64,000 bases of DNA from Bacteroidales bacterium UBA3709 (GCA_002372015.1 DFIA01000092.1:47187-111186), one strand, 5' to 3'. Shown: positions 17,683 to 27,874, counted from the stretch's first letter. Translations and numbers: made by a program. The notes: generated by a model not told the origin, from the letters alone.

Positions 17683-17722
17683 GATTAAAAAATCTAAGTA
17701 AAAAAGTTAAGCAATGTCTTTT

Positions 17723-18574
17723 TTAGAAATCTCCAAGCGTTTCTGGTATTTGTGCAAGAGCTGCTTCGCACTCTTCTGGCTTAGGGGCCTTGCCATGCCA
17801 CTTGCAAGTTCCTTCCATAAAATCTACACCCTTGCCCATAACAGTCTTCAACATAATCATGACGGGCTTAGGCTCTATTTGTTGCAGTTCTTCTGCGAGT
17901 TTAATGGCGGAGAAAATATCTTCAAAAGAGTTACCGTCTTCTGCTATAACCACATTCCAGCCAAAGGCCTTCCACCTTTGATCTAAATGGTCTGGTCCGA
18001 TAACTTCTTCTGTGGTTCCATCTATTTGCTGACCATTCCAGTCTGTAAATGCAATCAGATTATCTATTTTGTGATGAGAGGCAAACTGTGCAGCTTCCCA
18101 TATTTGTCCTTCTTGGCTTTCTCCGTCTCCTACAAGGCAATATACTTTATGAGCATCTCCTGCCATTTTTTTGCCCAAGGCCGCTCCCACGGCCACACTT
18201 AAACCTTGCCCCAGAGAACCGCTTGCTGTATAAATTCCCGGAAGACCTGTGTCTGTGGCAGGATGCCCCTGCAGCCGGCTTCCTATCTTGCGGAAAGTGG
18301 CGAGTTCTTCTATCGGAAAGTACCCACAACGGGCAAGAGCACTATATAGCAGCGGAGATTCGTGCCCGCAACTCAAAAAAAACATATCGCTATCCTTGCC
18401 ACTGCGGTTCCAGTTGTTTGGGGTATGCTTCATCTTGCTAAAATACAGCGCTGTAACAATATCTGTAGAGCTAAGGCTTCCGCCCGGGTGGCCGCTCTTG
18501 GCCATGGTTACCATTCTCAGTATATCTCTTCTGATTTGGTTTGCAGTATCTTTCAGTCTTTGAAGATCAGACAT
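17723..18574 (-). CDS. transketolase, N-terminal subunit
   Basis: Thiamine diphosphate-binding half of a split transketolase (283 residues from the ATG at 18574). The longer frame from 18607 adds 11 poorly supported residues and would start at the promoter element. Cofactor-binding GDGESQEGQIWEAAQFA and the N-terminal GHPGGSLSSTDI are present. It forms the enzyme with the product of the next gene. A predicted promoter lies at 18605-18612. Confidence 0.93.
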   Translation of the reverse strand: MSDLQRLKDTANQIRRDILRMVTMAKSGHPGGSLSSTDIVTALYFSKMKHTPNNWNRSGKDSDMFFLSCGHESPLLYSALARCGYFPIEELATFRKIGSRLQGHPATDTGLPGIYTASGSLGQGLSVAVGAALGKKMAGDAHKVYCLVGDGESQEGQIWEAAQFASHHKIDNLIAFTDWNGQQIDGTTEEVIGPDHLDQRWKAFGWNVVIAEDGNSFEDIFSAIKLAEELQQIEPKPVMIMLKTVMGKGVDFMEGTCKWHGKAPKPEECEAALAQIPETLGDF

Positions 18575-18604
18575 AATATTTGAGTGTAAATAAATTTCTG
18601 TTTC

Positions 18605-18612
18605 CAAAGTTA
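18605..18612 (-). promoter_or_regulatory. predicted -7 promoter element of the transketolase genes
   Basis: The minus strand reads TAACTTTG (TAnnTTTG), 31 bp upstream of the chosen ATG at 18574. It supports that start over the longer frame. Confidence 0.45.
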
Positions 18613-18667
18613 ACTAAAAACCGAAAACAGAAAAGAAAATATGCGGTATTAATTCAAAACAGATTCT

Positions 18668-18675
18668 TATTTTTG
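18668..18675 (+). promoter_or_regulatory. predicted -7 promoter element of lepA
   Basis: TATTTTTG matches TAnnTTTG and ends 8 bp before the lepA ATG (18683), implying a very short leader. Confidence 0.4.
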
Positions 18676-18682
18676 CATTGCA

Positions 18683-20467
18683 ATGAAAAATATCAGGAAC
18701 TTTTGCATAATAGCACATATAGACCACGGTAAATCTACTTTGGCAGACAGGATGCTGGAAGTAACAAACACTGTATCTGCACGCCAGATGGAGGCTCAGG
18801 TGTTGGATTCCATGGACTTGGAAAAAGAAAAGGGTATTACCATAAAAAGCCATGCGGTGCAGATGAAGTATAGTAAAAACGGAGAAGAATACACTCTTAA
18901 TCTTTTGGATACTCCCGGCCACGTAGATTTTTCTTACGAAGTGTCGCGTTCTATTGCTTCATCGGAGGGAGCTTTATTGGTAGTAGATGCAACACAAGGC
19001 ATACAGGCTCAAACCATTTCTAATTTATATCTTGCCTTGGAACACAATCTTACAATAATACCTGTGCTCAATAAAATAGATATGGATGCGGCAGAGCCAG
19101 AACTTGTTCGCGATCAGGTTTGCGAATTAATAGGCTGCGATGCTTCGGAGGTTCTGATGTGTTCTGCAAAAACCGGCCTTGGGGTTCCGGAGATATTAGA
19201 CGCAATAATAGACAGAATACCGGCTCCGGATGGAAACCCCAATGCACCGCTGCAAGCCTTGATATTCGACTCTGTATTCAATCCTTTCAGAGGAATAATA
19301 GCATACTTTAAGGTAGAGTCTGGGAGCATACATAAGGGCGAGAAGGTAAAATTCTTTAATACCGGTATGGAGTATGTGGCAGACGAGGTTGGCGTTATGG
19401 GTATGAAGCTTCAGCCTATGCCGGAAATCAATTGTGGAAACGTAGGATATATAATCAGCGGCATAAAGAGTGCGGTTGAGGTAAAGGTGGGAGATACAAT
19501 TACTTCTGTGCAAAATCCATGTACAGAAGCAATAGCTGGTTTTGAAGAAGTAAAACCCATGGTATTTGCCGGCGTATATCCTGTAGAAACAGACGAATAC
19601 GACCAACTGAAAGTTTCTTTAGAAAAGCTTCAGCTCAACGATGCCTCTTTAGTGTTTGAGCCGGAGAGTTCTATGGCCCTTGGCTTTGGTTTTCGTTGCG
19701 GCTTCTTAGGGCTTTTGCATTTGGAAATAGTTCAGGAAAGGCTCTTTAGGGAGTTTGATATGGATTGCATAACCACCGTGCCAAACGTGTCGTTTAAGGT
19801 TTATACCACAGACGGGCAGGTGTTAGAAGTGCATAATCCATCCGGTTTGCCAGAGGTTACCATGATAGATCATATAGAGGAGCCTTATATAAGGGCACAG
19901 GTTATATCTAAGGCAGATTTCTTTGGCTCTATAATGAAGTTATGTTTGGACAAGCGAGGTATTCTTGTAAGCCAGCATTACATAACCACAGACAGGGTAG
20001 AGCTTAACTTTGACCTTCCTCTCTCTGAGATAGTATTTGATTTCTACGATAAGCTTAAAAGCATTTCAAAGGGCTATGCTTCATTTGATTACCACATTAC
20101 AGATTATAGAGATGCCGCCCTTGTTAAGTTGGATATTTTGCTTAACGGAGAACAGGTAGATGCGCTGTCTTCTCTTATTCATAGAGACCATGCATACGAT
20201 TTTGGCCGGAGAATGTGTGAAAAGCTAAAAGATCTTATTCCAAGGCAGCAGTTTGATATTGCTATACAGGCGGCCATCGGCGCTAAAATCATAGCAAGAG
20301 AAACTGTACGGCAGGTAAGAAAAGATGTTACTGCAAAGTGCTATGGAGGAGATATTTCCAGAAAAAGAAAACTTTTGGAAAAACAAAAGAAGGGAAAAAA
20401 GCGTATGCGTCAAGTAGGGCAAGTACAAGTTCCACAGAGTGCTTTTATGGCAGTACTGAAACTCTAA
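18683..20467 (+). CDS. lepA: elongation factor 4 (LepA)
   Basis: Ribosome-associated GTPase that acts on stalled or back-translocated ribosomes. All GTPase motifs are canonical: [25 protein letters not shown]. The C-terminal LepA domain ends with [20 protein letters not shown]. The 594 residues are of normal length. It serves as an internal contrast to fusA2, whose GTPase motifs are altered. The acyltransferase gene follows after 15 bp. Confidence 0.97.
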   Translation: MKNIRNFCIIAHIDHGKSTLADRMLEVTNTVSARQMEAQVLDSMDLEKEKGITIKSHAVQMKYSKNGEEYTLNLLDTPGHVDFSYEVSRSIASSEGALLVVDATQGIQAQTISNLYLALEHNLTIIPVLNKIDMDAAEPELVRDQVCELIGCDASEVLMCSAKTGLGVPEILDAIIDRIPAPDGNPNAPLQALIFDSVFNPFRGIIAYFKVESGSIHKGEKVKFFNTGMEYVADEVGVMGMKLQPMPEINCGNVGYIISGIKSAVEVKVGDTITSVQNPCTEAIAGFEEVKPMVFAGVYPVETDEYDQLKVSLEKLQLNDASLVFEPESSMALGFGFRCGFLGLLHLEIVQERLFREFDMDCITTVPNVSFKVYTTDGQVLEVHNPSGLPEVTMIDHIEEPYIRAQVISKADFFGSIMKLCLDKRGILVSQHYITTDRVELNFDLPLSEIVFDFYDKLKSISKGYASFDYHITDYRDAALVKLDILLNGEQVDALSSLIHRDHAYDFGRRMCEKLKDLIPRQQFDIAIQAAIGAKIIARETVRQVRKDVTAKCYGGDISRKRKLLEKQKKGKKRMRQVGQVQVPQSAFMAVLKL

Positions 20468-20482
20468 AAATAAGAAGCAAAG

Positions 20483-21529
20483 ATGAACCAAACAGCAACA
20501 ACTCCTTCCTACATAAGAGAAACTATCAAGTATCTGAAGTTTGTGCTTATAATACTGGTTGTTTATACTCATTCCGAGCCAGAAACTGCGGGTACGTTCA
20601 AAACATTAAATTTTGTACAAGAGATTATTACCTATAATTTTTGTGCTACAGCCGTGCCGCTTTTCTTCCTTATTAGCGGATATTTGTTTTTTAAAGAAGG
20701 AACTCTTAACAAAGAATTATACGTTTCAAAATTAAAGAAACGTTTTAGGACACTCGTTATTCCGTATGTATTTTGGATTCTTGGTGCTGTGGTTATTCTG
20801 TTTGTGGCTCAGAAATATTTACCTAATCTTTTTGCCGGTTCTTTTCCAAATGTTTCTACTTTTAAGGCCAAAGATTGGTTAGATATTTTCTGGATACATC
20901 CACTGCAATATCAGTTCTGGTTTCTAAGAGATTTGTTTTTAACAATACTGCTCACTCCGTTGATATATCTGTTTATTAGAAAGATAGGAATATTCTTTTT
21001 GTTAGGTCTTTTGGTACTGTTGTTGGCAAGGCCGTCTGAGCCTATAGTGGGGTTTAGCGTATCTGTCATATTTTACTTTTCAATAGGAGCCTTCTTTGCC
21101 ATCAAAAACATAGATTTTATCAAGTTGTCAGACAAGTATTTTATTCCCATAACAATAATTTATGCGGTCTTCTTTTTGGTAAGCGCAATTATAAAGGAAA
21201 GCAATCCATTAAATTTTTCGGCACTGGTTTGTCTGATATTGCCGGGAATGTTCTTTATGGTAGGCTTGGTGTTCAGATGCAGGGCTTGTTTTAGAAAAGT
21301 GCCGGAAGTGTTTTATTCTTCTACATTTTTCTTATATGCTTTCCATGGTTTGTTTATAACTGTTTTAGTCAGACTATTGGGCAAGATAGGTCTTGTGAAT
21401 ACAGACATTAAAGCCGTGGGGGTGTATTTGCTTGCTCCGATAATAACAATAGTAGTCAGTGTGCTTGTTTACAGGCTATTAATAAAGATAGCACCACGCT
21501 TTACAAAGTTGATAATAGGTGGCAGATGA
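20483..21529 (+). CDS. membrane acyltransferase (acyltransferase-3 family)
   Basis: Integral membrane protein of 348 residues with about ten hydrophobic helices. N-terminal IRETIKYLKFVLIILVVYTH carries the conserved His of acyltransferase-3 proteins near residue 28. Such proteins O-acylate sugars of surface polysaccharides or other envelope components. The gene is 15 bp after lepA and convergent with a glycosyltransferase gene, so a polysaccharide role is plausible, but the substrate is unknown. Confidence 0.85.
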   Translation: MNQTATTPSYIRETIKYLKFVLIILVVYTHSEPETAGTFKTLNFVQEIITYNFCATAVPLFFLISGYLFFKEGTLNKELYVSKLKKRFRTLVIPYVFWILGAVVILFVAQKYLPNLFAGSFPNVSTFKAKDWLDIFWIHPLQYQFWFLRDLFLTILLTPLIYLFIRKIGIFFLLGLLVLLLARPSEPIVGFSVSVIFYFSIGAFFAIKNIDFIKLSDKYFIPITIIYAVFFLVSAIIKESNPLNFSALVCLILPGMFFMVGLVFRCRACFRKVPEVFYSSTFFLYAFHGLFITVLVRLLGKIGLVNTDIKAVGVYLLAPIITIVVSVLVYRLLIKIAPRFTKLIIGGR

Positions 21530-21536
21530 TTTCTTT

Positions 21537-22919
21537 TTATGCCTCCAAAAGCTCTTGAGCAAAGCGTGCGTAATTATTGTTGGCATTCCATTCCTCTTTC
21601 CAGTTTATATAAGCATTTTTCCGCATCTTCATTTGAGTTTCATGAGGCAGCAGAATGAAATCCAATATTTGATTCTTGAGTTCTTGGGCTGTTATGTTTG
21701 CTTCTACAATATAGCCTATGGGACCGTTATGGAATAATTCGCTTACTCCCCCCACATTAGAGGCAATTACAGGAATACCATAGCTCATAGCCTCCATTAT
21801 GGAAACAGGTATGCCCTCAGACTCACTAACTAAAATAAACAAATCTGCTCCATGTTTTTTGTAGTAGGCCATTATTTCGCTATGCGGCATGGCACCATTA
21901 AAGATGAACTTACTGTCTAAAATTTTTTCTTCTGAATTAAACCTTTCGGCTTTTTCTTTCAACAATTGCAGCATGACTCCACCACCAAAATGAGTGTAAG
22001 TAAGTTGATTAAAACCTCTTTGCTTTATTTGCTCGGCGTTCTTCTTATCTTTGCAGAGTAGATTTAAAGCATTGAAAGTAAGGTCTATGCGTTTTAGGGG
22101 AATAACATTAGAGCAACTTATTATGTTAAAACTTTGCGATGTGGTTTCTTTGAGATTTGCAAAGTCTTCATCGTGATAGCCAGAGCCAAGGTGCCATACT
22201 TCTATGTTTTTAGGACGAGGATTGTAGTTATGTGTAATGTACTCCATTCCGTTGTAAGAGACAGGCATGGCAAAATCTGTTTCTGCCATTATCTGATTAC
22301 GGAAAGGGAGGTAGCCTTTAACCCCTTCGTAAAGGTCTGAGCCATGGAATCTTACACAAAATGTAGGCATGAGTTCTACATTTGGTTTTAGCCGTTTTTT
22401 TAGAAAAGGAATAAGCATTGCCGATTTATCGCCCCAATAAAAATATATTTTGTCTGCAAACGAACATTCTCTGATAATTTCTTTTACAAGCTTTTTGTTG
22501 CCAAGAATGGTGCGTAGCATTAGAAAATAGTTGAAAAAAATCTGCAACCGCTTTGTTATGCCGGCTTTCTTATGGGCAGGGCTGGGCTTCTTTCCGTTTT
22601 TGTACTCCAGTTTTATATCACGCCCAAACATAGCCCTAAAGAATTCTTTTGTGGCAAAAAAGAATGGGGCTGTATTGAAAAGTCCACTTTTTACGTAGCC
22701 TATTCTGTATTTATGGTCAAAAGGCAGTAGAGGGGAGGCTATATCTACATTTGCCGGAAGTGCTCTTTTTCTTCCTCCCGGGTTATACAGCGGAAATATT
22801 GTAATCTTATGAAACTGCTTTGCCAAAAAAGGGACTTCTTCCGCAAGGAAAGACTCGCCCATTCCATACGGGAAAGTATTGGAAAATAAGACGAGTCTGG
22901 CCTTATAGGAAGCGTTCAT
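21537..22919 (-). CDS. glycosyltransferase family 4-like
   Basis: A 460-residue GT-B glycosyltransferase. The C-terminal half has the donor-binding block ESEGIPVSIMEAMSYGIPVI with the E-x7-E spacing, preceded by KKHGADLFILVS. The N-terminal half contains FPYGMGESFLAEEVPFL. It is the last gene of a minus-strand run with kdsB and the OmpA/TPR gene (gap 8 bp), which suggests LPS or other surface glycan synthesis. Acceptor and sugar are unknown. Confidence 0.87.
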   Translation of the reverse strand: MNASYKARLVLFSNTFPYGMGESFLAEEVPFLAKQFHKITIFPLYNPGGRKRALPANVDIASPLLPFDHKYRIGYVKSGLFNTAPFFFATKEFFRAMFGRDIKLEYKNGKKPSPAHKKAGITKRLQIFFNYFLMLRTILGNKKLVKEIIRECSFADKIYFYWGDKSAMLIPFLKKRLKPNVELMPTFCVRFHGSDLYEGVKGYLPFRNQIMAETDFAMPVSYNGMEYITHNYNPRPKNIEVWHLGSGYHDEDFANLKETTSQSFNIISCSNVIPLKRIDLTFNALNLLCKDKKNAEQIKQRGFNQLTYTHFGGGVMLQLLKEKAERFNSEEKILDSKFIFNGAMPHSEIMAYYKKHGADLFILVSESEGIPVSIMEAMSYGIPVIASNVGGVSELFHNGPIGYIVEANITAQELKNQILDFILLPHETQMKMRKNAYINWKEEWNANNNYARFAQELLEA

Positions 22920-22927
22920 TGGTATTG

Positions 22928-24607
22928 CTATTGAAGAGGAGCAAACTCAATGTCGTTTTCTATGCGATCTTCGTAAATCTTTTTGTCAAAAGCCTTTACA
23001 AGTTCATTTTCGCAGGTAGTAACATCTCCCTTGCGGGCGGCTATAATTGCTCTTAAATAAGATTCGTCTGGATCGTTTTCTTTTGTAAGCAGCTTGCTGG
23101 CCTGATCGGTTTTGCCTGTGAGTAGTAAGGCCAAGGCATGAGTAAAGCCCTTTGTGCCTTCCAATACTTCAAGAGCTGCGTTATAATCGCCATCCATAAT
23201 CAGGAGAGAGCCGAGGTTTTGTTTAGCCTCGTCTATCATTTCGCCATTTTCTCCTTTAGCCATATAGAAATATTCAGCAGCCTTATCTGCATTACCTTTC
23301 TGCAATTCGCAAACACCAAGGTTGTTATACAGACCAGCTGTTTTGTTGCCGATATTTCTCAAATAACCGGCAGCTGCATCTGGCTGATGGTTTGCTAAGG
23401 CTAAAGCAGCAAGATTGTTGTAAGCACGCCAGCTATTGAATTTTTGGGCGGCCTTCTTGTATATGGAAACCTTAGTGTCGGCATTGTCGAATAGTGTTGC
23501 GGCATATAGCAGCCCTTCCTCTGTAAGACGCGAGTCGTCTTTTTGTACCATTTGTATAAGTTCCTGATCTGAGAAATTGGTTCTCTTGACATCGGCCACA
23601 ATACGACTTCTTCTGAGCTGAGGCAAAACTTTGCTGGAAAGAGTTTGGAATACCTGAGACATATTGCGTATTTCGCGTTCTCTTACGGCAGGGTCTGAAT
23701 ACATAGACAGCACTCTGATGATAAGATCTTTGTCTTCTATATTGGACTGTTCTACAAGTTTTTTGAATCCCTCCCAGTCTTCGCCTTTTTCTTCTACAGA
23801 AACATCGAGATTCAGGTTTGCTCTTTTTGAAATGGTTTTATCATAAGCCTCCTTTGCGCTTTTAGCTCTTTGAATAGACAATTTATTGTTCTTGTCTTCC
23901 GGTCCTTCCGGAGAAGCGTATCCAATGATTTTACCACCCTCAACTTTAGCTCTTTGATCGGTTTGCGCTTCTTTAAGGAATTGCTCAAAAGCTTTTACTT
24001 CGGCAGAGTTTAGCCGAGATGTTTTTACATCTGCTTTATTTACATCGTAAAGAATCTGAGTTTCTATTTGCTCGGTAAATTCTTTTTGGTAATTGTCTTG
24101 GGCTACAAATGCAACACCGTTGTTGTTAGCTAACATGTAAGTAGTGTTAGTTCCTTCTGCTATTTTAAAAGGAAGCGGATATTCCCAGTTCTTGGATTTA
24201 TTGGCATTGTAGATAGTTACCCTAAGTTGTAGAGTAGCTTTTTCCATGCCAGGCTTATACGGAAATACAACAGTTCTGGTATGAGACTTTGAAGTTTTAT
24301 ATGGAACAACAGCATAGTTGTCTCTTATTTTTTCTCCCTGCAACCAAAACTCTTCTCCTACTTCTTTTTGGTTATTTGCATAAATCAATTCCGGGGTTAC
24401 CCTCATGTAAGCCTTTGGAATAAAATAGTTAGCAGGAAATTCTATAGTATAAGAAGCCTTGATTTGCCCAGCTGTAGCTTCCAAAATCTGAGGATTGCAG
24501 CTGGTTTTTGTCATTGAAGCTAATTTGGCCATCTGTTGCGGATTAGCGCAAAATGTTGTAGTAGCGGCCACGGCAACAAAGAGAAAGTATTTAAATAATC
24601 TATTCAT
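22928..24607 (-). CDS. secreted OmpA-like/TPR protein
   Basis: The 559-residue envelope protein has an N-terminal signal sequence (to about 20). A beta-rich domain follows (25-190), then an OmpA-type peptidoglycan-binding stretch (about 200-300, with GKIIGYASPEGPEDKNNK and an RAKSAKEAY helix). C-terminal tetratricopeptide-like repeats span about 355-545 (AYNNLAALALAN, LYNNLGVCELQKG). The family is common in Bacteroidales and of unknown exact role. Position between kdsB and a glycosyltransferase fits outer-membrane assembly or anchoring. Confidence 0.8.
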   Translation of the reverse strand: MNRLFKYFLFVAVAATTTFCANPQQMAKLASMTKTSCNPQILEATAGQIKASYTIEFPANYFIPKAYMRVTPELIYANNQKEVGEEFWLQGEKIRDNYAVVPYKTSKSHTRTVVFPYKPGMEKATLQLRVTIYNANKSKNWEYPLPFKIAEGTNTTYMLANNNGVAFVAQDNYQKEFTEQIETQILYDVNKADVKTSRLNSAEVKAFEQFLKEAQTDQRAKVEGGKIIGYASPEGPEDKNNKLSIQRAKSAKEAYDKTISKRANLNLDVSVEEKGEDWEGFKKLVEQSNIEDKDLIIRVLSMYSDPAVREREIRNMSQVFQTLSSKVLPQLRRSRIVADVKRTNFSDQELIQMVQKDDSRLTEEGLLYAATLFDNADTKVSIYKKAAQKFNSWRAYNNLAALALANHQPDAAAGYLRNIGNKTAGLYNNLGVCELQKGNADKAAEYFYMAKGENGEMIDEAKQNLGSLLIMDGDYNAALEVLEGTKGFTHALALLLTGKTDQASKLLTKENDPDESYLRAIIAARKGDVTTCENELVKAFDKKIYEDRIENDIEFAPLQ

Positions 24608-24623
24608 ATAACTGTTATTTTTA

Positions 24624-25382
24624 TTATAGCTCGGTAATTTTTATGTTGTTCACCCTTTTGAGGTCCTCTGGTGTGTCTATTCCAAAAGAAGGTTGATTGC
24701 ATTCGGCCACTCTGATTCTGAAACCGTTTTCTAACCATCTCAACTGTTCGAGTTTTTCGGTTTGTTCCAAAAAACTTTCCGGCAGAGAACAAATCTGTTT
24801 TAGAATGTTGCTTCTATATCCGTACAAGCCTACATGCAGATAGTAAGGAATATCTTCAAGATCTTCTTGTTGCAAAGTATGGGCTCTGTTAAAAGGGATA
24901 GGGCTTCGGCTGAAATATAAAGCATTGTTGTTTTTATCCAAAACTACTTTTGGCCTGTTAGGATCTGCTATATCTGCAATACTGTCTGCCCGCTTAACAA
25001 TGGTAGCTATATCTACTCCGTCTTGCATAAGCGTTTCTGCCAGTGTTTTCAGCTGTATGGGGCTTATAAAAGGCTCATCTCCTTGTACATTTATCACCCC
25101 ATCAAAAACTTTTCCGTTGGATGAATAGTTCTTGAGGGCCTCTAAACAGCGGTCTGTTCCGCTCGTATGTTTTTGAGATGTCATTACCGCAACTCCTCCA
25201 TATTTTTCTACGGTATCAAAAATCCGGCCATCATCGGTGGCTACGCAAACATCATCGAACACTTTTTTTGCCTGTTCAAAAACCCTAACAACCATAGGTG
25301 TTCCGTGTACCAAAGCCAGGGGTTTGCCCGGAAACCGGGTAGAGGAGTATCTGGATGGTATAATGGCCAAAATATTTTTCAT
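24624..25382 (-). CDS. kdsB: CMP-Kdo synthetase (3-deoxy-manno-octulosonate cytidylyltransferase)
   Basis: Activates Kdo with CTP for lipid A-core synthesis. The 252 residues include the nucleotide-binding start IPSRYSSTRFPGKPL, the GDEPFI block, FSRSPIPF and the terminal FGIDTPEDL. Length is normal. It is first of three genes on the minus strand (16 bp to the OmpA/TPR gene), with a TACTTTTG element upstream. Confidence 0.96.
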   Translation of the reverse strand: MKNILAIIPSRYSSTRFPGKPLALVHGTPMVVRVFEQAKKVFDDVCVATDDGRIFDTVEKYGGVAVMTSQKHTSGTDRCLEALKNYSSNGKVFDGVINVQGDEPFISPIQLKTLAETLMQDGVDIATIVKRADSIADIADPNRPKVVLDKNNNALYFSRSPIPFNRAHTLQQEDLEDIPYYLHVGLYGYRSNILKQICSLPESFLEQTEKLEQLRWLENGFRIRVAECNQPSFGIDTPEDLKRVNNIKITEL

Positions 25383-25431
25383 TGCAGTAAAAAGTCAGCA
25401 ACACCAAAATAGTGGCAGGTTTGCTATAAGA

Positions 25432-25439
25432 CAAAAGTA
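25432..25439 (-). promoter_or_regulatory. predicted -7 promoter element of kdsB operon
   Basis: The minus strand reads TACTTTTG (TAnnTTTG), 50 bp upstream of the kdsB ATG. Confidence 0.45.
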
Positions 25440-25481
25440 CGGAAAAAATGTTAAAAACTTTTATAAAGCCAAACAGATTCT

Positions 25482-25489
25482 TAACTTTG
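25482..25489 (+). promoter_or_regulatory. predicted -7 promoter element of the sigma-54 activator operon
   Basis: TAACTTTG matches TAnnTTTG and lies 26 bp before the ATG at 25516. The operon therefore appears to be read by the primary sigma factor. Confidence 0.45.
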
Positions 25490-25515
25490 CATTTGTCTGA
25501 AAAAAATAGGAAGAA

Positions 25516-26691
25516 ATGGAATTGCAGAGTTTGAAAAACCGCTTTGATCTTATAGGAGACGACCCTCAGTTCAATCGTGCTTTGACGATAGCAGAGCAGG
25601 TTGCCTCTACAGATTTATCTGTGTTGGTGAGCGGAGAGAGCGGAGTTGGTAAAGAATCTATCCCCCAGATAATACACAATAGCAGCCCCAGAAAGCATAA
25701 TAAATATATAGCCGTTAACTGTGGAGCAATTCCGGAGGGAACCATGGAATCGGAATTGTTTGGGCACATTAAGGGTTCTTTTACCGGAGCAAATGAGAAC
25801 CGCAAAGGCTATTTTGAAGTAGCAGATGGGGGTACTATTTTTTTAGATGAAGTTGGAGAATTGTCGGCAGAGTCTCAAAAGCGTTTGCTCAGAGTTTTGG
25901 AAAGCGGAGAATTTTACAAGGTAGGTTCTTCTGTTGTGCAAAAAACAAATGTTAGGGTAATTGCTGCAACTAACGTTAATTTAACAGAAGCGATACGCCT
26001 GAAAAAATTTAGAGAAGATCTCTATTACAGGTTGAATCAGGTTCCCATCTTTCTTCCGCCCCTAAGGCAGCGGAAAGGAGATATAAGCTTGTTGTTCAGA
26101 AAATTTGCGGTTGATTGTGCAGACCGATATAACATGCCTCCCATTGCTTTAGCAAGAGAAGCTCAGGCGATGTTGATGTCTTACAGGTGGCCAGGCAATA
26201 TCAGGCAATTGAAGAATATAGTGGAGCAGATTACGGTACTTGAAACCGGCCGGGTGATAGAGGCAGAAGTGCTTAAAAACTATCTCCCTAATCAAGACGA
26301 AGATCTTCATCCGGCTTTGAGGGCCCTGCCTTCTCAAGAGACTGCTTTTTCCGGAGAAAAGGAGGTGATATATAAACTGATATATTCCCTAAAGCAAGAA
26401 GTGGAACAGATTAAGCAGCAGCTTGCTGCCGTAACTCTTCAACCTCAGACAAATACGCAGCACATACAGGTTTCTCCACAGCCTTCGGATCATATAATTG
26501 TGGTTTCTCCGGAACAAGAAGAAGGGGAAAAAGACCTTTCTATAAGTTCTATGTATGAGGAGAAGATTCGCGAGGCTCTTGGAAAATTTCCACGAAACCG
26601 TAAAGCGGCAGCCGCACAGTTGGGTATATCTGAACGCACTCTATATCGGAAGATAAAAGAATATGGAATAGATATAAAAAAGAAGAAATGA
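25516..26691 (+). CDS. sigma-54-dependent transcriptional activator without receiver domain
   Basis: AAA+ bacterial enhancer-binding protein (391 residues) that would remodel sigma-54 RNA polymerase. Walker A GESGVGKE is at 39-46. The sigma-54 contact loop reads GSFTGA (87-92) instead of GAFTGA. Walker B is GGTIFLDE (105-112), and the arginine-finger region is FREDLYYRLN. A C-terminal Fis-type helix-turn-helix (NRKAAAAQLGISERTLYRKI) follows a Gln-rich linker (about 285-345). There is no N-terminal receiver or sensor domain, so control is not by direct phosphorylation. It overlaps lptE by 4 bp. Confidence 0.93.
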   Translation: MELQSLKNRFDLIGDDPQFNRALTIAEQVASTDLSVLVSGESGVGKESIPQIIHNSSPRKHNKYIAVNCGAIPEGTMESELFGHIKGSFTGANENRKGYFEVADGGTIFLDEVGELSAESQKRLLRVLESGEFYKVGSSVVQKTNVRVIAATNVNLTEAIRLKKFREDLYYRLNQVPIFLPPLRQRKGDISLLFRKFAVDCADRYNMPPIALAREAQAMLMSYRWPGNIRQLKNIVEQITVLETGRVIEAEVLKNYLPNQDEDLHPALRALPSQETAFSGEKEVIYKLIYSLKQEVEQIKQQLAAVTLQPQTNTQHIQVSPQPSDHIIVVSPEQEEGEKDLSISSMYEEKIREALGKFPRNRKAAAAQLGISERTLYRKIKEYGIDIKKKK

Positions 26692-27203
26692 AATACGCAC
26701 TAAAAGCCTTGTTTGTATGGATTTGTTCCACAATAGCTATAGGCTGTGGAATATACTCGTTTTCAGGAACATCTCTTCAGCCAGATATAAAAACAATCTA
26801 TGTTGCCGACATAGAAAACAGAGCAATGCAGATAAATCCTACCCTTGCTTCGCAGATGACACAAGCCTTGCAAGACAAGTATCGTAGGTTAACAAAGCTG
26901 GAGGCTGTTTCGGCAGATGCAGACTTAGAAGTTACCGGGCATATAATGAGTTACGAAGTAACCCCTACAGCTGTTACTGCAGATGAGGTGGCTTCTCGCA
27001 ACCGACTTACCATAACGGTTAAGATTTTTTATAAAAATAATAAGTATCCAGAGGAAGCTTTTCCGGAAGGACGTTCCTTTGCCGCCTATCAAGACTATGA
27101 TTCCAACAACTCGCTTGATGCCGTGCAAGATGTTTTGTGCCAACAGATAATAGAAACTCTGGTAGAAGATATATTCAATGCTACGGTTGCAGAATGGAGA
27201 TAG
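26688..27203 (+). CDS. lptE: LptE-like LPS-assembly lipoprotein
   Basis: A 171-residue lipoprotein with lipobox IAIGC (Cys20). It should sit in the outer membrane with LptD and help insert LPS. Features include an early KTIYVADIENRA strand, a helical middle (ASQMTQALQDKYRRLTKLE) and a region with VTGHIMSYEV, as in Bacteroidota LptE proteins. The ATG overlaps the activator stop (ATGA). The upstream sigma-54 activator and downstream secG suggest a conserved envelope/secretion cluster. Confidence 0.8.
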   Translation: MKYALKALFVWICSTIAIGCGIYSFSGTSLQPDIKTIYVADIENRAMQINPTLASQMTQALQDKYRRLTKLEAVSADADLEVTGHIMSYEVTPTAVTADEVASRNRLTITVKIFYKNNKYPEEAFPEGRSFAAYQDYDSNNSLDAVQDVLCQQIIETLVEDIFNATVAEWR

Positions 27204-27850
27204 AAAACCTTAAATATTCAGACATTCCTTCTTTGGATCTGACAGAATTAGATACTGCTCTGAAACAGTATCCGTGGTTTTCTTATCTTCGTCAGGTGCT
27301 TATGGAGAGGCTGTATAAGGTAGATAAAGAGGCTTTTATGCAAAAGTTGGCGGAGGTGGCAGTGTTTTTATCTTCCAGAAAAACCCTATACGACAGAATA
27401 AATGCTCCTGTGGGTGATATACAAGAAGAAGATGTTGTAGAAGTACAGGCTGTGGATGTGGCTGAAGAATACGAGCAGGTGCACAAGCCTAAGGTGGTGG
27501 TGGTTGGGGGAGATTTCTTCACCAAAGAAGATTTGAAGACCATAAATCCAGAGGAAGACATGGAACTCAAGTTGAGAAACAGCCCGTTTTATCGCCCTGC
27601 AGAAAGTGTAGAAGAAGAAAAGGATACGGCAGAAGGTGCAAAAGGAAAGTCTTCTCTCTACACGGCAGAAGGGAAAGTTAATTTCGACGACTTGGCTTTT
27701 TGCACAGAAACTCTCGGGCATATTTATGCCCAACAGGGTTTCTACGATAAGGCGATAGAGGTTTTTTCTAAACTAATTTTGCTATATCCGCAAAAAAGTG
27801 CTTACTTTGCAGCCCTTGTAAACGATTTGAAAAACAATAGAGTAATATAG
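27194..27850 (+). CDS. conserved hypothetical protein with C-terminal TPR
   Basis: 218 residues from the ATG at 27194; the longer frame from 27137 lies inside lptE and reads as basic noise. It overlaps lptE by 10 bp. The N-terminus (MEIENLKYSDIPSL) and the acidic middle have no recognised fold. The C-terminal 50 residues (ETLGHIYAQQGFYDKAIEVF) look like one tetratricopeptide unit. The protein has no signal peptide, so it is probably cytoplasmic. I do not recognise a function; position between lptE and secG is the only clue. Confidence 0.7.
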   Translation: MEIENLKYSDIPSLDLTELDTALKQYPWFSYLRQVLMERLYKVDKEAFMQKLAEVAVFLSSRKTLYDRINAPVGDIQEEDVVEVQAVDVAEEYEQVHKPKVVVVGGDFFTKEDLKTINPEEDMELKLRNSPFYRPAESVEEEKDTAEGAKGKSSLYTAEGKVNFDDLAFCTETLGHIYAQQGFYDKAIEVFSKLILLYPQKSAYFAALVNDLKNNRVI

Positions 27851-27874
27851 AAATAAAACAAAAACAAATCTGAT

